Source: Zygnema cylindricum (Eukaryota > Streptophyta > Zygnematophyceae > Zygnematales > Zygnemataceae). From it: a DNA stretch of 64,000 bases. Below, in pieces: positions 43,746 through 54,419 of this stretch (position 1 is the stretch's first letter; the number at the start of each line of letters is the position of its first letter). Both the position numbers and the translations under genes were made by a program. The notes under the pieces are model-generated. The model searched no databases and had not been told where the DNA came from. It worked only from the letters and a program-made list of their open reading frames with translations. The DNA lies in the NCBI GenBank assembly GCA_037447655.1, contig JBBHKE010000441.1:87530-151529 (forward strand). The letters are read 5' to 3'.

Positions 43746-46700
43746 GAATAAAATAAGGAAATGAATGCACCTACTTGTTTGCCGGTCTTTCTTACCACAA
43801 AAAAACTACATTTTTTTTTGGACCCTGATTTGTCGTTTGTGTTGATTTCCTTACTTTTTGATGGACATTATGCCCCATTGGCAATTTATAAATGCATCGT
43901 AGGTTATTGATAAATGCATCATATGTTAACTAGAAAATCGGCTGGAAAACATTTTATTTGGTCAAACTTTCATTTTTTCGTGCTTCATTGTTGTAACTTC
44001 CGGGAAATATTGGAATCACAACATTATAAATTTGTATACACAGTTGTAACAATCATCATCTTTTCATTCTACCATCAAAATGTTACAATAGCCATTGGAA
44101 ACCCCTACAAATCCTTGACAATTCTATGTATTATTTGCCCTACAGTAAGTATAAATAGCCTCAAAAGATCCTATGAAAGCCACAAAGAATGTTAGGGTTC
44201 CACATGAGAAAAATGAATGTTATGTTAAACCCCACACTCATCCTGAAATCTTGCATTGCCATGATATTAGCATTGTCAATTATTGCCCTTTCTTTTATAT
44301 TCTCATATGGATTTATTTTTTCAATTTATTCATGTCAATTTTATTTCCTTATCCCGATTTTATTTTCCCACTGTTGGGCAGGCAATTGATCTCTTCCTTG
44401 TTTATGCGATCGCTACAGCTCTGGTTCAGGTACTTTTCTTTGTTTACTAGAGTAAAGGAATTATTAGTGTAAATGCTAAACATTTTTACATTTTTACCCT
44501 GTTATTATGGCTTTTTTATGGTCGAGCCAACAATCCCTATCCATACTAATGTTGGTCTACTTGCCCAAGATTGGTGTGTTTCACATTGACTAGTATCTGA
44601 TTTGACCCAGTTCACCTGAAATAATTCTTAAATACTCTTTGTCCATGAGTAAGCTTGATTATCTTAATGGTGGTTAGTGGAGTACTCGTTATTAGCTTTA
44701 ATGACACTATATTGGCGCCCCTAAATTTGACCCCTCGAACCTAAAATAGTATCAACGACACGGATTGTTCTTTCTTTTCCTGAACGCTAATTCTTTCAAC
44801 AGTTCAGAATAAGCCACGTCATTTGTAACAGAAATAGAACCAATAACACTAATATAAACCCCACGCTTATATTTTATTTGCTCCAATAACAATTCACGGT
44901 GTACACTGCCCATCGCTATTAGAGTAAGTGAATTATTGGTGTAAAGTGGATGTAGTGTTCATTGTTTGAAACATGGCTCATGATGGACCACTTACCTGAT
45001 TAGTGTTCTTTTTAGTATTCGTATTAACACTATTGTCTCTGGGTCGAAAAAAAGGCCCTCACATTAGAGTTAGTAACCCTAATAGCGTTGGCCTGTAAAG
45101 ATTTCTCAGTCCTCTCTCATATTCATGTGTTATGCTCACTTATCAGGTGGTGGCGCAAACTATATACTGATTTTGGGCTTAGAAAATTCCTCATTTTAAC
45201 ATTATAGATGCAAATAGTGGACTTGAACTGCAATTAGTGTGGTCCACAATTATCCCTTGTCCTGTTAATTCTTAATGTTAATTTCCACCTGACAGCTGTC
45301 ATTTCGCTGGTCCGCTGGTTTGACCTGGCTTTATTGGGCGTAAACTGTAGTTGCAACGGTATTCATTTTCTTGAAAATAAATAGTTTTTAAGGGTTTCAT
45401 AATGACTTGATAGCAGATGTCTTTATCCTGAAAGAAGAAAAAAGCTCGATTCCAGTTCCTTATTTTCAGCTTTAAAATATTGACGTTCCATTATCGCACT
45501 AAGTATATTTGCTCGAAACTTCTATTCTTTTTATGTCGAACAAAAGGAGGCGAAGGAAGAAAGAAGGGAGAGGAGGAGAGGTAGGAGAGGAGAGAGAGGG
45601 AGGAGAGGTAGGAGAGGTAGGAAAGAGAGTAGCGATAGGAGGTGAGGAAAGCGAGAGAGGAGAGGAGAGCTGGGAGAGGAGAATTGGCGGGAGAGGAGAA
45701 ATGCGAGAGGGGAGAGGAGGTGAGGGAAGAGAGAGAGAAGGGAGAGGAGAGAGGAGGTAAGGGATGAAAAAGCAAGTGAGAAATAAGAGAGGGAAGAAAG
45801 AAGGGAGGGAGAAGAGATGGGAGAGTATAGAGTTTATGGAGGGAGCTGGGAGAGATATATGAAACCCTAACCCCTTTGTATATGCATGACTACAGTTCGG
45901 GTATATGGCAATGGTGGGCTCCTTCCCTTTCAACGCCTTTTTGGCCGGCCTCTTCTCTTGCATCGGTACCGCTGTTTTGGCAGGTATGGTTTTAGGATTT
46001 TTCAGGGATTTTTTGGGTTTATAAGGTTTTTTAAGTAAAATTATTTATTTATTTCAAGGTTTTTTCAATTTCGTACGGCCGTTAGGGACTGCGGTGTTTT
46101 TTGTCCTTCATTGTTTGGGAGTCAAGAGAACAATGGATGTGCCTTATCAATATTTTTTGTGACTGTTCTTTTCTTGTTTTTTTGAGTTTTATGAAAATCG
46201 AAGGATTTTTTTTACGCATCCCTTTTCGGAATCCTTCACTTTTGAGAATTTTATTCAGGCAGTTGTTTCTTCTTTCTTGGCTCTGTAATTTAAACAAGTC
46301 AATAGATGGGCATATCTACACTACAAATTAAAGAGAATTGACTGTTATACAAATAGAACTTTGTGAAAAACAAAACGAAACAAAGCGATTCAAACAAAAT
46401 AAAACAGAACAACGGTGAAACAAGAGAATGGTGTCTGTCTGGACTCTCTGGACAGAATAGGTTCTTTGTCGATGTCGATTTTTGCTTCTCGATTTAATGA
46501 CTGGTTTAAAAAAAAACCGCGTTGTATATCTGATGTGTGGAGTATTTTCCTCTTATCGGAAAGTGGGGTTTTATTTTTTTTTGCAGTTTGTCTAAGAATG
46601 CAAGCCAACCCTGATAACAAAGAGTTCAAGGTTAGTTCACACTTATGCCCATTTAAACTGCAGGCGGAATCGTTATTAGTGTTAATAACACTAATTCGGT

Positions 46701-48818
46701 TCAGGTTTCTTTTGGCCCTTGAACATAAAATAGCGGTATTACTACTAATTGTTTTTCTTAACGCAATGCAGTCAGCGGTTGATGATCATCAACGGCGCTT
46801 AAACCTTTAAGTATAATCAATACTCTAAACTAAAGCCCATGATATATATATATATATATATATTTCTTTATGCTAATAGTGGATCACTTTGTATTTTTTT
46901 AGCTTTTTTTTTCCTATTGCCACTTTCTTTTTTTCTTATTGTGTCTCTTTTATTGGGAGTGGTCGAAAAACAAATTCTGGTCAATGTTGTCTATTCTAGG
47001 TATCGTCTCGTCGAAGAATGAACCTTTACCGATAGGGTTATTACACTATCGAAGTTTTACCCTCTTTTTTGAGGTTAAATCGCACAATTTGTACAGTTTA
47101 TTGAGTAATTGTATGTAATCGTAGTAATCATCGTTTTACTCATAGAGTGTACAATTTGCTTTCAACATGAGGGTAAAATACTAAATTCCTCTCATGTAAT
47201 TACCCTATGAATATCGAATGCATTTGCTACAAGTCTCGAATCCTCAAATAAAGGGAGAAAGGAGAGAAGAGAGGGAGAGGAGAGGGAGAGGAGGGAGAGG
47301 AGAGGGAGGAAAGGGAGAGGAGAGGTAAAGGAAACTGTTGGTGTCGTAACCTTTTTAACTCCAAGTAATATTATTCTTTTGTTCATTTGTCATATTAAAA
47401 TTTTCCATGGCAATGTATGGCACAAAAGTCCGTTAGACATACTCATAGACCAATTACACTAACGGAGTTTTTTAGTAATTGTATGAGTTGCATAAGAAAC
47501 TATATGCATGCATATAAAGTAGTGTTGTATATCGTATCGAATTATCCTCAATTTATCCTGATGTGATACGTATCGTGTATCGCATCGAGGGCCTCTTGAA
47601 TTTGTATTGCTATACAATATTGTCGTGATATTCTATCTTATAAGCGATGCAAGATACTTGTAGGGTATAGAGTACTGGAGGTACAGTACCTGCCCAAGGA
47701 ACCTAGAACTTGCTGAAGGAAACAAAAAAATATATCCTAAAAAATGTGAAACGGAGGGGCGATCTGAAGGTCATGGTACCGGATATTACGGACAAATTCG
47801 GTAATACTTGAGCACACTCCAACCATCCAATATACATCAAATCCTGCTACAGTGTCCGCAAGCCGAAATGCTTTGTCGTTTTTCTGCGTGAAATAGTTAA
47901 ATAATCTGGAAGGTAGTCGTAATGGATCCAAATGTGCATTGGATTCGAAAAGCTAGGTTTGTATCCTTACATGGTTAGGGTTCGGCTCCATTAGGATTAT
48001 TTTCGGTTCATAAAATGCTCTTTTTGTGTGATGAGCCGATTGATGGTTCCATTCATAGAACAAAAGAGTACACTATCGTACTTTTTGTACATCAGTTCTA
48101 TGGTTCTCACTTTATGAGTCATAATCTTGGCCATTCAAATTTGCTGTGTGGGGAACACAAACAATGCAAAAAAATAGTAGAGGAAGAACAAAAGTATGTG
48201 AAAAATCCTTTTTTTCCGGCTATTTTACGCGTCTCAATCGGTTTTTTAGGGTTCATTAGATTTTTTTAAGGTTTTTAGTTTTCTAGGGTTTTTAGGGGTT
48301 TTCAGGGTTTTTAGGGTTTTTTAGTTTTTTTCGGATCAGCTCACAAATTGGGCAAATCAATTTCCTTTCTGCGACAGCAAAGAATATTTCACGAAATATA
48401 TCATTTTATTGAATATGGTTCTTCAGTTTTTTTATGTTTCTTTTTAAGATAGGGGAGAGGAAGAGGGGAAGAGGACGAGGAAGAGGAAGAGGAAGGGGAA
48501 GAGGTATAGGAAAGGGAAGAGGAAGTGGAAGGGGAAGATGTAAAGGAAGGGGAAGAGGAAGAGGAAGGGGAGGAAGAGGAAGAGGAAGAGGAAGAGGGTG
48601 AGGAAGAGGAAGAGGGTGAGGAAGAGGAAGAGGAAGGGGAGGAAGAGGAAAAAGTCGATGATGAGGATGAGGATGAGGATGAAAGTTTTTTGTTGTATTT
48701 GTTTTTTTAATGATATTTTTTTGGCTTATTGCAGGATTTACCTCCAGAGAGGGCATTTGCAGACTGGGTACTCTGTTCGCTTGTTCTTTATCTTGTGGTT
48801 ATGAACTTTATTGGGTAA
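43395..48818 (+). CDS. DAD1: DAD1, oligosaccharyltransferase subunit
   Basis: DAD1/Ost2 is a small integral ER-membrane subunit of oligosaccharyltransferase, which N-glycosylates nascent proteins; its loss causes cell death. Exons: 43395-43472, 44382-44429, 45896-45983, 46587-46630 and 48735-48818, all GT-AG with continuous phase. They give exactly 113 residues, the standard DAD1 length. Landmarks: [25 protein letters not shown] (TM1), [35 protein letters not shown] (TM2), [20 protein letters not shown] and a final [17 protein letters not shown]-stop. Only exon 1 is duplicated upstream. Introns hold MITEs (44680-45097, 46655-46805) and purine microsatellites. Identity is essentially certain. 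Confidence 0.97.
44680..45097. mobile_element. two abutting MITEs in DAD1 intron 2
   Basis: The first runs from about 44680 (ACTCGTTATTAGC) to 44903 (AATTCACGGTGTA). The second starts in the same GTACACTGCCCATCGCTATT (44901) and ends at 45097 (CCTAATAGCGTTGGCCTGTA). They share the CGCTATTAG-type termini, so one probably inserted at the end of the other. Confidence 0.55.
45545..45835. repeat. GA-rich tract in DAD1 intron 2
   Basis: About 290 bp of GGAGAGGAGAGA-type repeats ending about 60 bp before exon 3. Overlapping frames are low complexity. Confidence 0.9.
47030..48450. other. DAD1 intron 4 interior, no recognised gene
   Basis: Contains a GA tract (47250-47330), a hAT-like start (TAGTGTTGTATATCG at 47522) with CGATA-type content, and a minus-strand open frame at 47737-47931 (64 residues, containing [20 protein letters not shown]). 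I cannot assign that frame; its residue mix looks protein-like, so it may be a fragment of a captured gene or transposon. GGGTTTTTAGGG repeats lie at 48240-48330. Confidence 0.45.
48452..48690. repeat. (GAAGAG)n microsatellite just before DAD1 exon 5
   Basis: About 240 bp of GAGGAAGAGG and GGATGAGGAT. It is purine-rich on the coding strand and ends 45 bp before the acceptor at 48734. The intervening TTTTTTGTTGTATTTG...TTATTGCAG supplies the pyrimidine tract. Confidence 0.93.
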
Positions 48819-50445
48819 AAGAAAAAAAAGAAAGGGGGAGGAGGAGGAGGAGGATGAGGAGGAGGTTGTCTATTTTAATTGCTTTGAGTTAGAATTGTTA
48901 GGTATTGTCTTTATAAGGAGAGTTTGTCAAGATGAGAGAGCCTATTTGAATGGCGTTTTTTCTTTAACTCTTTTATTTTTCGGGTTTTTTTAGGGTTTGG
49001 AAATTGTACTACTGAGAGTCGACATAAGTTTTAGAAAAAAAGCAGTTGACTTTGGACTATATGAAATGGACGTTAATTTTGGGCACAGAAGTTTAATTTC
49101 TCGGTGAAAAAAAGAAAAAAGAAAAAAAAGAAACGGAGAGGAAAGTGGAGCCTGACGGAATTAAAGAAGCATTTATATTTTATATAAAATGCAGTTAAAT
49201 GCTATGTTTTGGAAGGTTTGTTTTTAGTTCCAGCCTCGTAATTTAGTTTTGTGCCCTCTCCATGTTATTTGTTGAAACGTTTTGTACTGTTTAATAAACT
49301 AAATTGTTTATTACAAGTGCAATAATATACTGCGCATTGTTGTCACATAACACATTTCCAACATGTTGCTAACATTTCTCTGATCCTGATTTTTTTTCGG
49401 CCGAAATTGACAAGCGAGTAATAGGTAAGTTGTAAACCGTGTACCACCATTAGTGTTGATGTTTTTTTTTCAGAAATGAACACACAGCAATACAAGCTGG
49501 ATAGTATTGCAATATTTGGTATTTCGTTGATACCTTGATTTTAAAAACCAATTGTTTATTGAGTTATGCTAATGCATGTTGATAACTAATGTTGATGTCT
49601 CAGGGTTTCTATGATTAATTACTGTTGGTAAAAAGTCAATAATAAACTGTTGAAAGTCCTCGGATAACCGTAAGGTAATGCAGGTTAATATTTATCTCAC
49701 GGGACAAATTTTGCGTTAAATCTTCAACGAGCAACTTGATTGGCTAGAAATTCTGCGCACAACCTCTTTAAAATAATAATAAAGGGTACAAAAGTCAAAC
49801 ATCAAGTACAAATTCATTAGGGGGCTCAGTTAGTGGGTCAAATTGAAAAGCGTTTTTCAGCCTCGACGGTATAGGGAGTAAATATCCGAGTGCTTAAATA
49901 ATGGTTCAAATATCGAAGTTATCACGATATTGATATATCGTGGTTATGGCAATATCGATTGGATATGTTGATTGTTGAGATCCCCAGAAGGCTCATATTG
50001 GGTGTGGCAAAACCTGCCTCGATTTACAAATAACAGCACTAAAGGAGTGGACTACAATCAACCGCGCATCCCTATACCAAATTAGTGTTATTATATATTA
50101 CAGTTTCACATTTACACTAATAATTCCGATGGGTAGAATAACTCGGAAGAAATTGATTTGGAAGTCATAAGTGACAAATCCTACCGATGTGCTTTTGCAT
50201 CGATTGCATGGCGGATATTATACTTTTTATTTGAAAAAAAAAAGAATAAAAGAAAACCTACGCATTAGAGTTTCGAGTACAAATGATTTGACTTTTAGTT
50301 TAGTCAACGAGCAAAAAATTTCCAACGGAAACCACTTCGCTCCAAGTGATGTAAAGCAATAGTGTTGGATATGAAATGGATATTTATTTTTTCATCTAAA
50401 TTTTGTTTATTTTGCCTCTTGAATGGTTGTAGCTGAAACCAACAG
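48819..50445. other. intergenic region, no gene seen
   Basis: A GGAGGAGGAGGATGAGG run at 48837-48866 is directly downstream of DAD1. CGATA-type sequence with ATATCGTGGTTATGGCAATATCG lies at 49905-49965. Scattered CACTAATAGCG-like motifs are MITE debris. No credible ORF, tRNA or promoter. Confidence 0.55.
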
Positions 50446-50661
50446 TACACCATGAATAGCCATTAGTGTTAATGATTTTTTGCCAAAACATTTTTTCTCC
50501 GTACACATTTGTCCTTTTCTCAATTTGAGAGCGTCAACCAGAAGCTGATAATCCTACCTTTCAATCGCAACTGTCAGATCCACAATCCGACATGTGTGTA
50601 CGGAGAAAGGATGTTTTAAGTGGCAAAAAAAACATTAACACTAATAGCGATACACGGTGTA
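50446..50661. mobile_element. complete MITE (CGCTATTAG / GTACGGAGA family)
   Basis: 216 bp. Outer arms TACACCATGAATAGCCATTA ... TAATAGCGATACACGGTGTA; inner arms CTCCGTACACATTTGTCC ... CATGTGTGTACGGAGAAAG. The centre is CTTTCAATCGCAACTGTCAG. It would fold into one long hairpin. Confidence 0.85.
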
Positions 50662-50989
50662 GTGTTAGCAACAGTTAAGACGTTGCCTCAATTTCTGAAG
50701 TTAAAAAATAGGAGCGACTCTACACTCCGTACAACCGTACCGGGTGCCAGTTGTATGGCACAGAAGTACAGAAAGTTTCATACATGTACCGGTGCACGAA
50801 ATACAATAAGTTGATACACTTTCAGAACTACGTGTTTGGGCTAAAAACATCTAAGGTTGAATAATAAAAATCAAAAAAGAATATCTCTCGTGCAACTAAG
50901 CAATTTTGGCTCAATGTTGTGAGATAAAAATCAATAACTTAATGTGATAACGAAAAGAGACCTACAATTGATTAAAAATTACCCAAAAA

Positions 50990-51195
50990 ATGAAAGATTT
51001 TTGGCCAATAAAAGAAAGATTTGGCCAATAAAAGAAAGATTTGACCAATAAAAGAAAACTATGGAAGAATAATTTGGCCGATGAAAGAAAACTTTGGCCG
51101 ATGAAAGAAAACTTTGGCCGATGAAAGAAAAATTAGGCCGATGAAAGAAAAATTAGGCCGATGAAAGAAAAATTAGGCCGATGAAAGAAAAATTA
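50990..51195 (-). repeat. 20-bp tandem array containing the tRNA terminator
   Basis: About ten units (plus strand GGCCGATGAAAGAAAAATTA; older units GGCCAATAAAAGAAAGATTT) end exactly at the 3' end of the tRNA-Pro gene. On the minus strand every recent unit reads TAATTTTTCTTTCATCGGCC, i.e. each carries a T5 RNA polymerase III terminator. The units nearest the tRNA are identical and divergence grows with distance. Confidence 0.93.
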
Positions 51196-51267
51196 GGGGC
51201 GTTCCGAGAATTGAACTCAGGACCTCTCGCACCCAAAGCGAGAATCATACCACTAGACCAAACGCCC
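51196..51267 (-). tRNA. tRNA-Pro (anticodon TGG)
   Basis: 72 nt, no intron, no encoded CCA. Acceptor stem GGGCGTT pairs with AACGCCC, with discriminator C. The anticodon stem TCTCGC...GCGAGA encloses loop TTTGGGT (anticodon TGG). T-arm GGTCCTGAGTTCAATTC (B box GTTCAATTC). It closely resembles plant cytosolic tRNA-Pro. Transcription ends in the T5 run immediately 3'. Confidence 0.97.
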
Positions 51268-51378
51268 GGTCAATATGTAGTCTTGCTAAAATTAATTATT
51301 ACAAAAAGCCGTGTTTTTAAAGTAATTTTCGTTTTCTTCGATAAGTTTATGAGAAAAGTAAAATGTTTGGTAGGATGT

Positions 51379-51398
51379 GTCCGGGAAACTTTCCCGGG
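51379..51398. terminator. hairpin 3' of tRNA-Pro(AGG)
   Basis: TCCGGGAAACTTTCCCGGGA is an almost perfect inverted repeat just beyond the 3' end of the AGG tRNA gene. That gene lacks an immediate T-run; TTTT occurs only about 45 bp further on (51353-51356, minus strand). A role in termination or processing is speculative. Confidence 0.35.
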
Positions 51399-51402
51399 AG
51401 AG

Positions 51403-51474
51403 GGGGTGTTCCGAGAATTGAACTCGGGACCTCTCGCACCCTAAGCGAGAATCATACCACTAGACCAAACACCC
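51403..51474 (-). tRNA. tRNA-Pro (anticodon AGG)
   Basis: 72 nt, no intron. Acceptor GGGTGTT/AACACCC, anticodon loop TTAGGGT (AGG, with A34 normally converted to inosine), T-arm GGTCCCGAGTTCAATTC. The body is nearly identical to the TGG gene 135 bp away. Together the AGG and TGG isoacceptors can read all Pro codons. The pair probably arose by local duplication, with anticodon and compensatory acceptor-stem changes. Confidence 0.97.
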
Positions 51475-51795
51475 GCTTGATAAGCAAGTGAACATACGTA
51501 ATTATAATTTCATTTAATTATTTTAAGCTTTGTTTTGGTACATTTTTTTTGTATTGTAAATGAAAGAGGTGACCTGACTTGTAACCCTAATTCTCATCAC
51601 TCTCAATCATTTCAAATTTGGACGACTTCTCTCCATTCCTTAATCACCGCATTTATGGTAAACCCTAAAAATTCCCTCCAGACCTAACTTTTTTGTTGTC
51701 AGGGCCTTGGTCTTTATCCCGTACCTAATTTGATTTCTCAAAAAAAGAGATTTTTTGAGTTTTATGTCACTTTTCTAGCCGGTTCTGGACTTAGG

Positions 51796-54398
51796 ATGAC
51801 GTCAGCATCGTCTAAAACACGCAAAGAGCCCCTGCAAGTATCCCTGCATGACATCACACGTGTAAGCATTCAAAATTACCTTACTTTTAGGGTTTCTAAG
51901 GTTCTTTTGTCGGCCATCTTTTTTTTTGCCTTGCGTTCCACTCATTCATTGGTTCATTATGTAGTTCGAATATACGGTCAAAGTTCGGGAAACACTATTT
52001 ATGGTAACCCCGTACTATACGCGTATAATACGTTTTTTTCTAACACGCGTATAGACTGACTTAAATACTTAATCTATGTTTGCAGGATAGCACTTAATTT
52101 TCAATTTTATTATGGTTGTTTTTATAATGTTTAGGTTTTATTATCGATAGATATTTTGTAAATGTCATGTTAGGGTTTCCATAGGGTTTTTTGAACGTGT
52201 ATTGGAGTTTTTGAATGTGTTGTTAGATTTTTAAAATGTATTCCTAGGGTTACTAAATGTTTATTGGAGTTTTTAAATGTGTTTTTAGAGTTTTATAATG
52301 TATTCCTAAGGTTTCTAAATGTTTATTAGAATTTTTAAATGTGTTGTTAGAGTTCTTGGAACAGCTTTTGGACCATCCTGCCCCTACCGGAGGCGTGACT
52401 GTGACAAGGAGTCAATGGCTGGAAGCTCTCACAAGTCTCAGCAAAGAAGTTGCCAAAGGTGAGCTTAAAGTGACAGCAATATTCTCTCTCTCCTTCTCTC
52501 TCTCACATACACACACTCTCTCTCTGTGTCTGTCTTTCTTTTTGTTTCTCTGTCTCTGTTTCTCTCCCTTTTTCTCTCTCTCTCTCTTTACCTGCTTTTT
52601 TATTTCTCAATTTAATTAGTTTGGATCTTTCTCTCCCTGTCTCTCTCTTAATTGCTATGATTTCATGCAGTCAAGCTAAACCTCTCCCTCACCCTCTCCC
52701 TCTTCCACTACCTCTATCTCTCCCTCTCAGTCGCTGTTTTTTGGAGCAGTAAAATAAAGCCGTCTGAAGGAATGCCTCTTTTGCAAACTTTCCACGACTC
52801 TGTAGCTCATGTTGTCCTCCTCCTCCATGGTAACACACAAGGAGCCGGTCCCTCCCTCCTCTCCTCTCTCAGAACGGCAGCCGTGGCTCTTGTAGAAGAG
52901 AGTATCTCTTTGATCGATGGAGCCATCAAAATGAATTCGAAAGGTTGGTTTTTTTGGGCTATTTTCAGTTTGTTTCATTTTTTTTTCCGTTTTTTTTTTT
53001 TGAGGGATTCTGGGATTTCTTACTATTTGGACTCTGGTCCATACTTTTTGGTGTTCATGTTGAAATCTTCACTAAAGAAATGTAGTTCTGTCTGCACTAA
53101 TTATTATTTAAATTTTGACACCTTGTTGATACTATCCTTTGCTACAATGTGAATCGTTATTATCGTTAAGAAATAATTAGTGTGAAGACTGTTTTAGGGT
53201 TAACAAGGGTATTTCCGGTCGGGCAATTGTTGAAATATTAGCGCTAAGAAAATAATCTTTAGTGTTATTAACGCTAATTTATGGTCAGAGGCCAAAAAAA
53301 ACTGATACCGAATTAGTGTTATTAACGCTAATAGCGATTCACGGCGTAGTGTTATACACTCCTTTGCTTCATTTAAAGAAAGCAAATTGCTTACAACAAT
53401 GAACCTTCTTTTCTGAAATTCATTACTATCTTCTGATATCATTTACAGGTAAATAAATTGTTAAAGGGTGAAATGTTATTGAGAAATCACCCATTTTTTT
53501 AAATTTTATCTTTTTTATTGTTACAGGTTTCGATTCGTCGGAACGGGAAAGGAAAATTCCGTTGTTGGCGAGTCGAGTTTTGGAAGCTTGTGAAGCTCTG
53601 AAAAAGACACCTGGCAGTAATCAAGCTGCGATTGGTCGAAATCTCGCACAGTTAGCGATTTCTGTGAAAGATGTTGTGAGAGAGATTTCTGAAATGCGAG
53701 GATCGGAGGGAGAAGGAGAGGGTGGAGAAGGAGGAGAGAGAGGAGATGGAGACGAATTGAGAGACGCCAAATCGAGAGAGAAAAAACAAGAGGGGGAGAG
53801 GGAGAGTGAGAGGGAGATGGAGAAAGAAGAGAGAAGTTTGAATGGTAATGGAAATGGGAAAGTAGAAAATGGGAAATCAAAAGTAAAAGTTGACAGTGAG
53901 GATGACGATGGGAAAGACCAAGGAGAGGAACAAGAAGGAGAAGACGATGAATTTACATTTGATTTTGAAGGCGATTTTAGTATCGAGGATTTGAAAGTTT
54001 CAAAAAAAGCTTCGGACATATGTGTTTCCGTTCAACGGATTTTTAGGGAAATGATATATGTTGTGGCCCAATGGAAAGAACCAAACTTTTCCACAAATGG
54101 GGGTATAAATGGTATTCAACCGAAAAACGGAGTCGAATCTATGGAAACTATTTTAGAAATTTGTCGAAATATTTCGAGAGAGATAGATGAACTTGGAGCC
54201 TCTTTGTACCCACCACAAGAATTGGAAGGTCTATTAAAAAGGGTAAAGAATATAGAGCGATTACTTGAAAGGTTACAAGAGGGAGTGTTAGAAATTTTGG
54301 ATGACATTCCGAGTAAACTTCTAGATGCGATTAAAGAATTTCAAGTTTCTGCAACAAATTTTAATGTTGTGGTAGACGAAGTGAAAGAAGAGTACTAG
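51796..54398 (+). CDS. CCNDBP1: cyclin-D1-binding protein 1 homologue (GCIP/CCNDBP1-like)
   Basis: CCNDBP1/GCIP proteins are helix-rich regulators that bind cyclin D in animals; the role of the plant homologues is poorly defined. Exons: 51796-51861, 52353-52458, 52731-52943 and 53527-54398, phase-consistent, 418 residues. Family-like blocks: WLEALTSLSKEVAK, GAGPSLLSSLRTAAVALVEE, and VLEACEALKKTPGSNQAAIG followed by RNLAQLAISVKDVVREISE. A Glu/Lys-rich linker (about residues 180-255) precedes a helical C-terminus containing FSIEDLKVSKKASDICVSVQ. The start ATGACGTCAGCATCG is taken as the first ATG of an exon ending in a good donor (CGT|GTAAGC). AATAAA occurs 16 bp after the stop. The family call rests on remembered block similarity. 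Confidence 0.8.
52140..52352 (+). repeat. 3'-splice-site array before CCNDBP1 exon 2
   Basis: A unit of about 63 bp, AATGTGTTGTTAGAGTTYTT...AATGTATTCCTAGGGTTTCT then AAATGTTTATTGGAGTTTTT, starts near 52214, 52277 and 52338; an older copy precedes them. The real exon begins within the third TTAGAG|TTCTTGGAAC. The earlier copies contain TTAGATTTTTA and TTAGAGTTTTA, so the acceptor region itself is the repeated element. Confidence 0.82.
52485..52730. repeat. CT-rich tract in CCNDBP1 intron 2
   Basis: CTCTCTCTC/CCCTCTCC repeats fill the 272-bp intron and run straight into the acceptor CTCTCAG|TCGCTG, acting as its pyrimidine tract. Confidence 0.85.
53146..53348. mobile_element. MITE in CCNDBP1 intron 3
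   Basis: ACAATGTGAATCGTTATTATCGTTAAG ... TTAACGCTAATAGCGATTCACGGCGTA; the termini pair as inverted repeats. The interior has several AACGCTAAT/ATTAGCGTT blocks. Same terminal family as 62317-62524. Confidence 0.65.
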
Positions 54399-54419
54399 AA
54401 AACGACATCTTTCAATAAA

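Noticed and set aside
47737-47931. 64-residue minus-strand frame in DAD1 intron 4
   Set aside because: The composition looks protein-like but I cannot match a family or find flanking exons; noted only inside the intron entry.
48525-48710. Poly-Glu open frame in DAD1 intron 4
   Set aside because: It is the translation of a (GAAGAG)n microsatellite within an intron whose flanking exons splice in phase without it.
50990-51195. Regular 20-bp repeats resembling a CRISPR array
   Set aside because: Units are head to tail with no unique spacers, in a eukaryotic context next to a tRNA; this is a tandem repeat.
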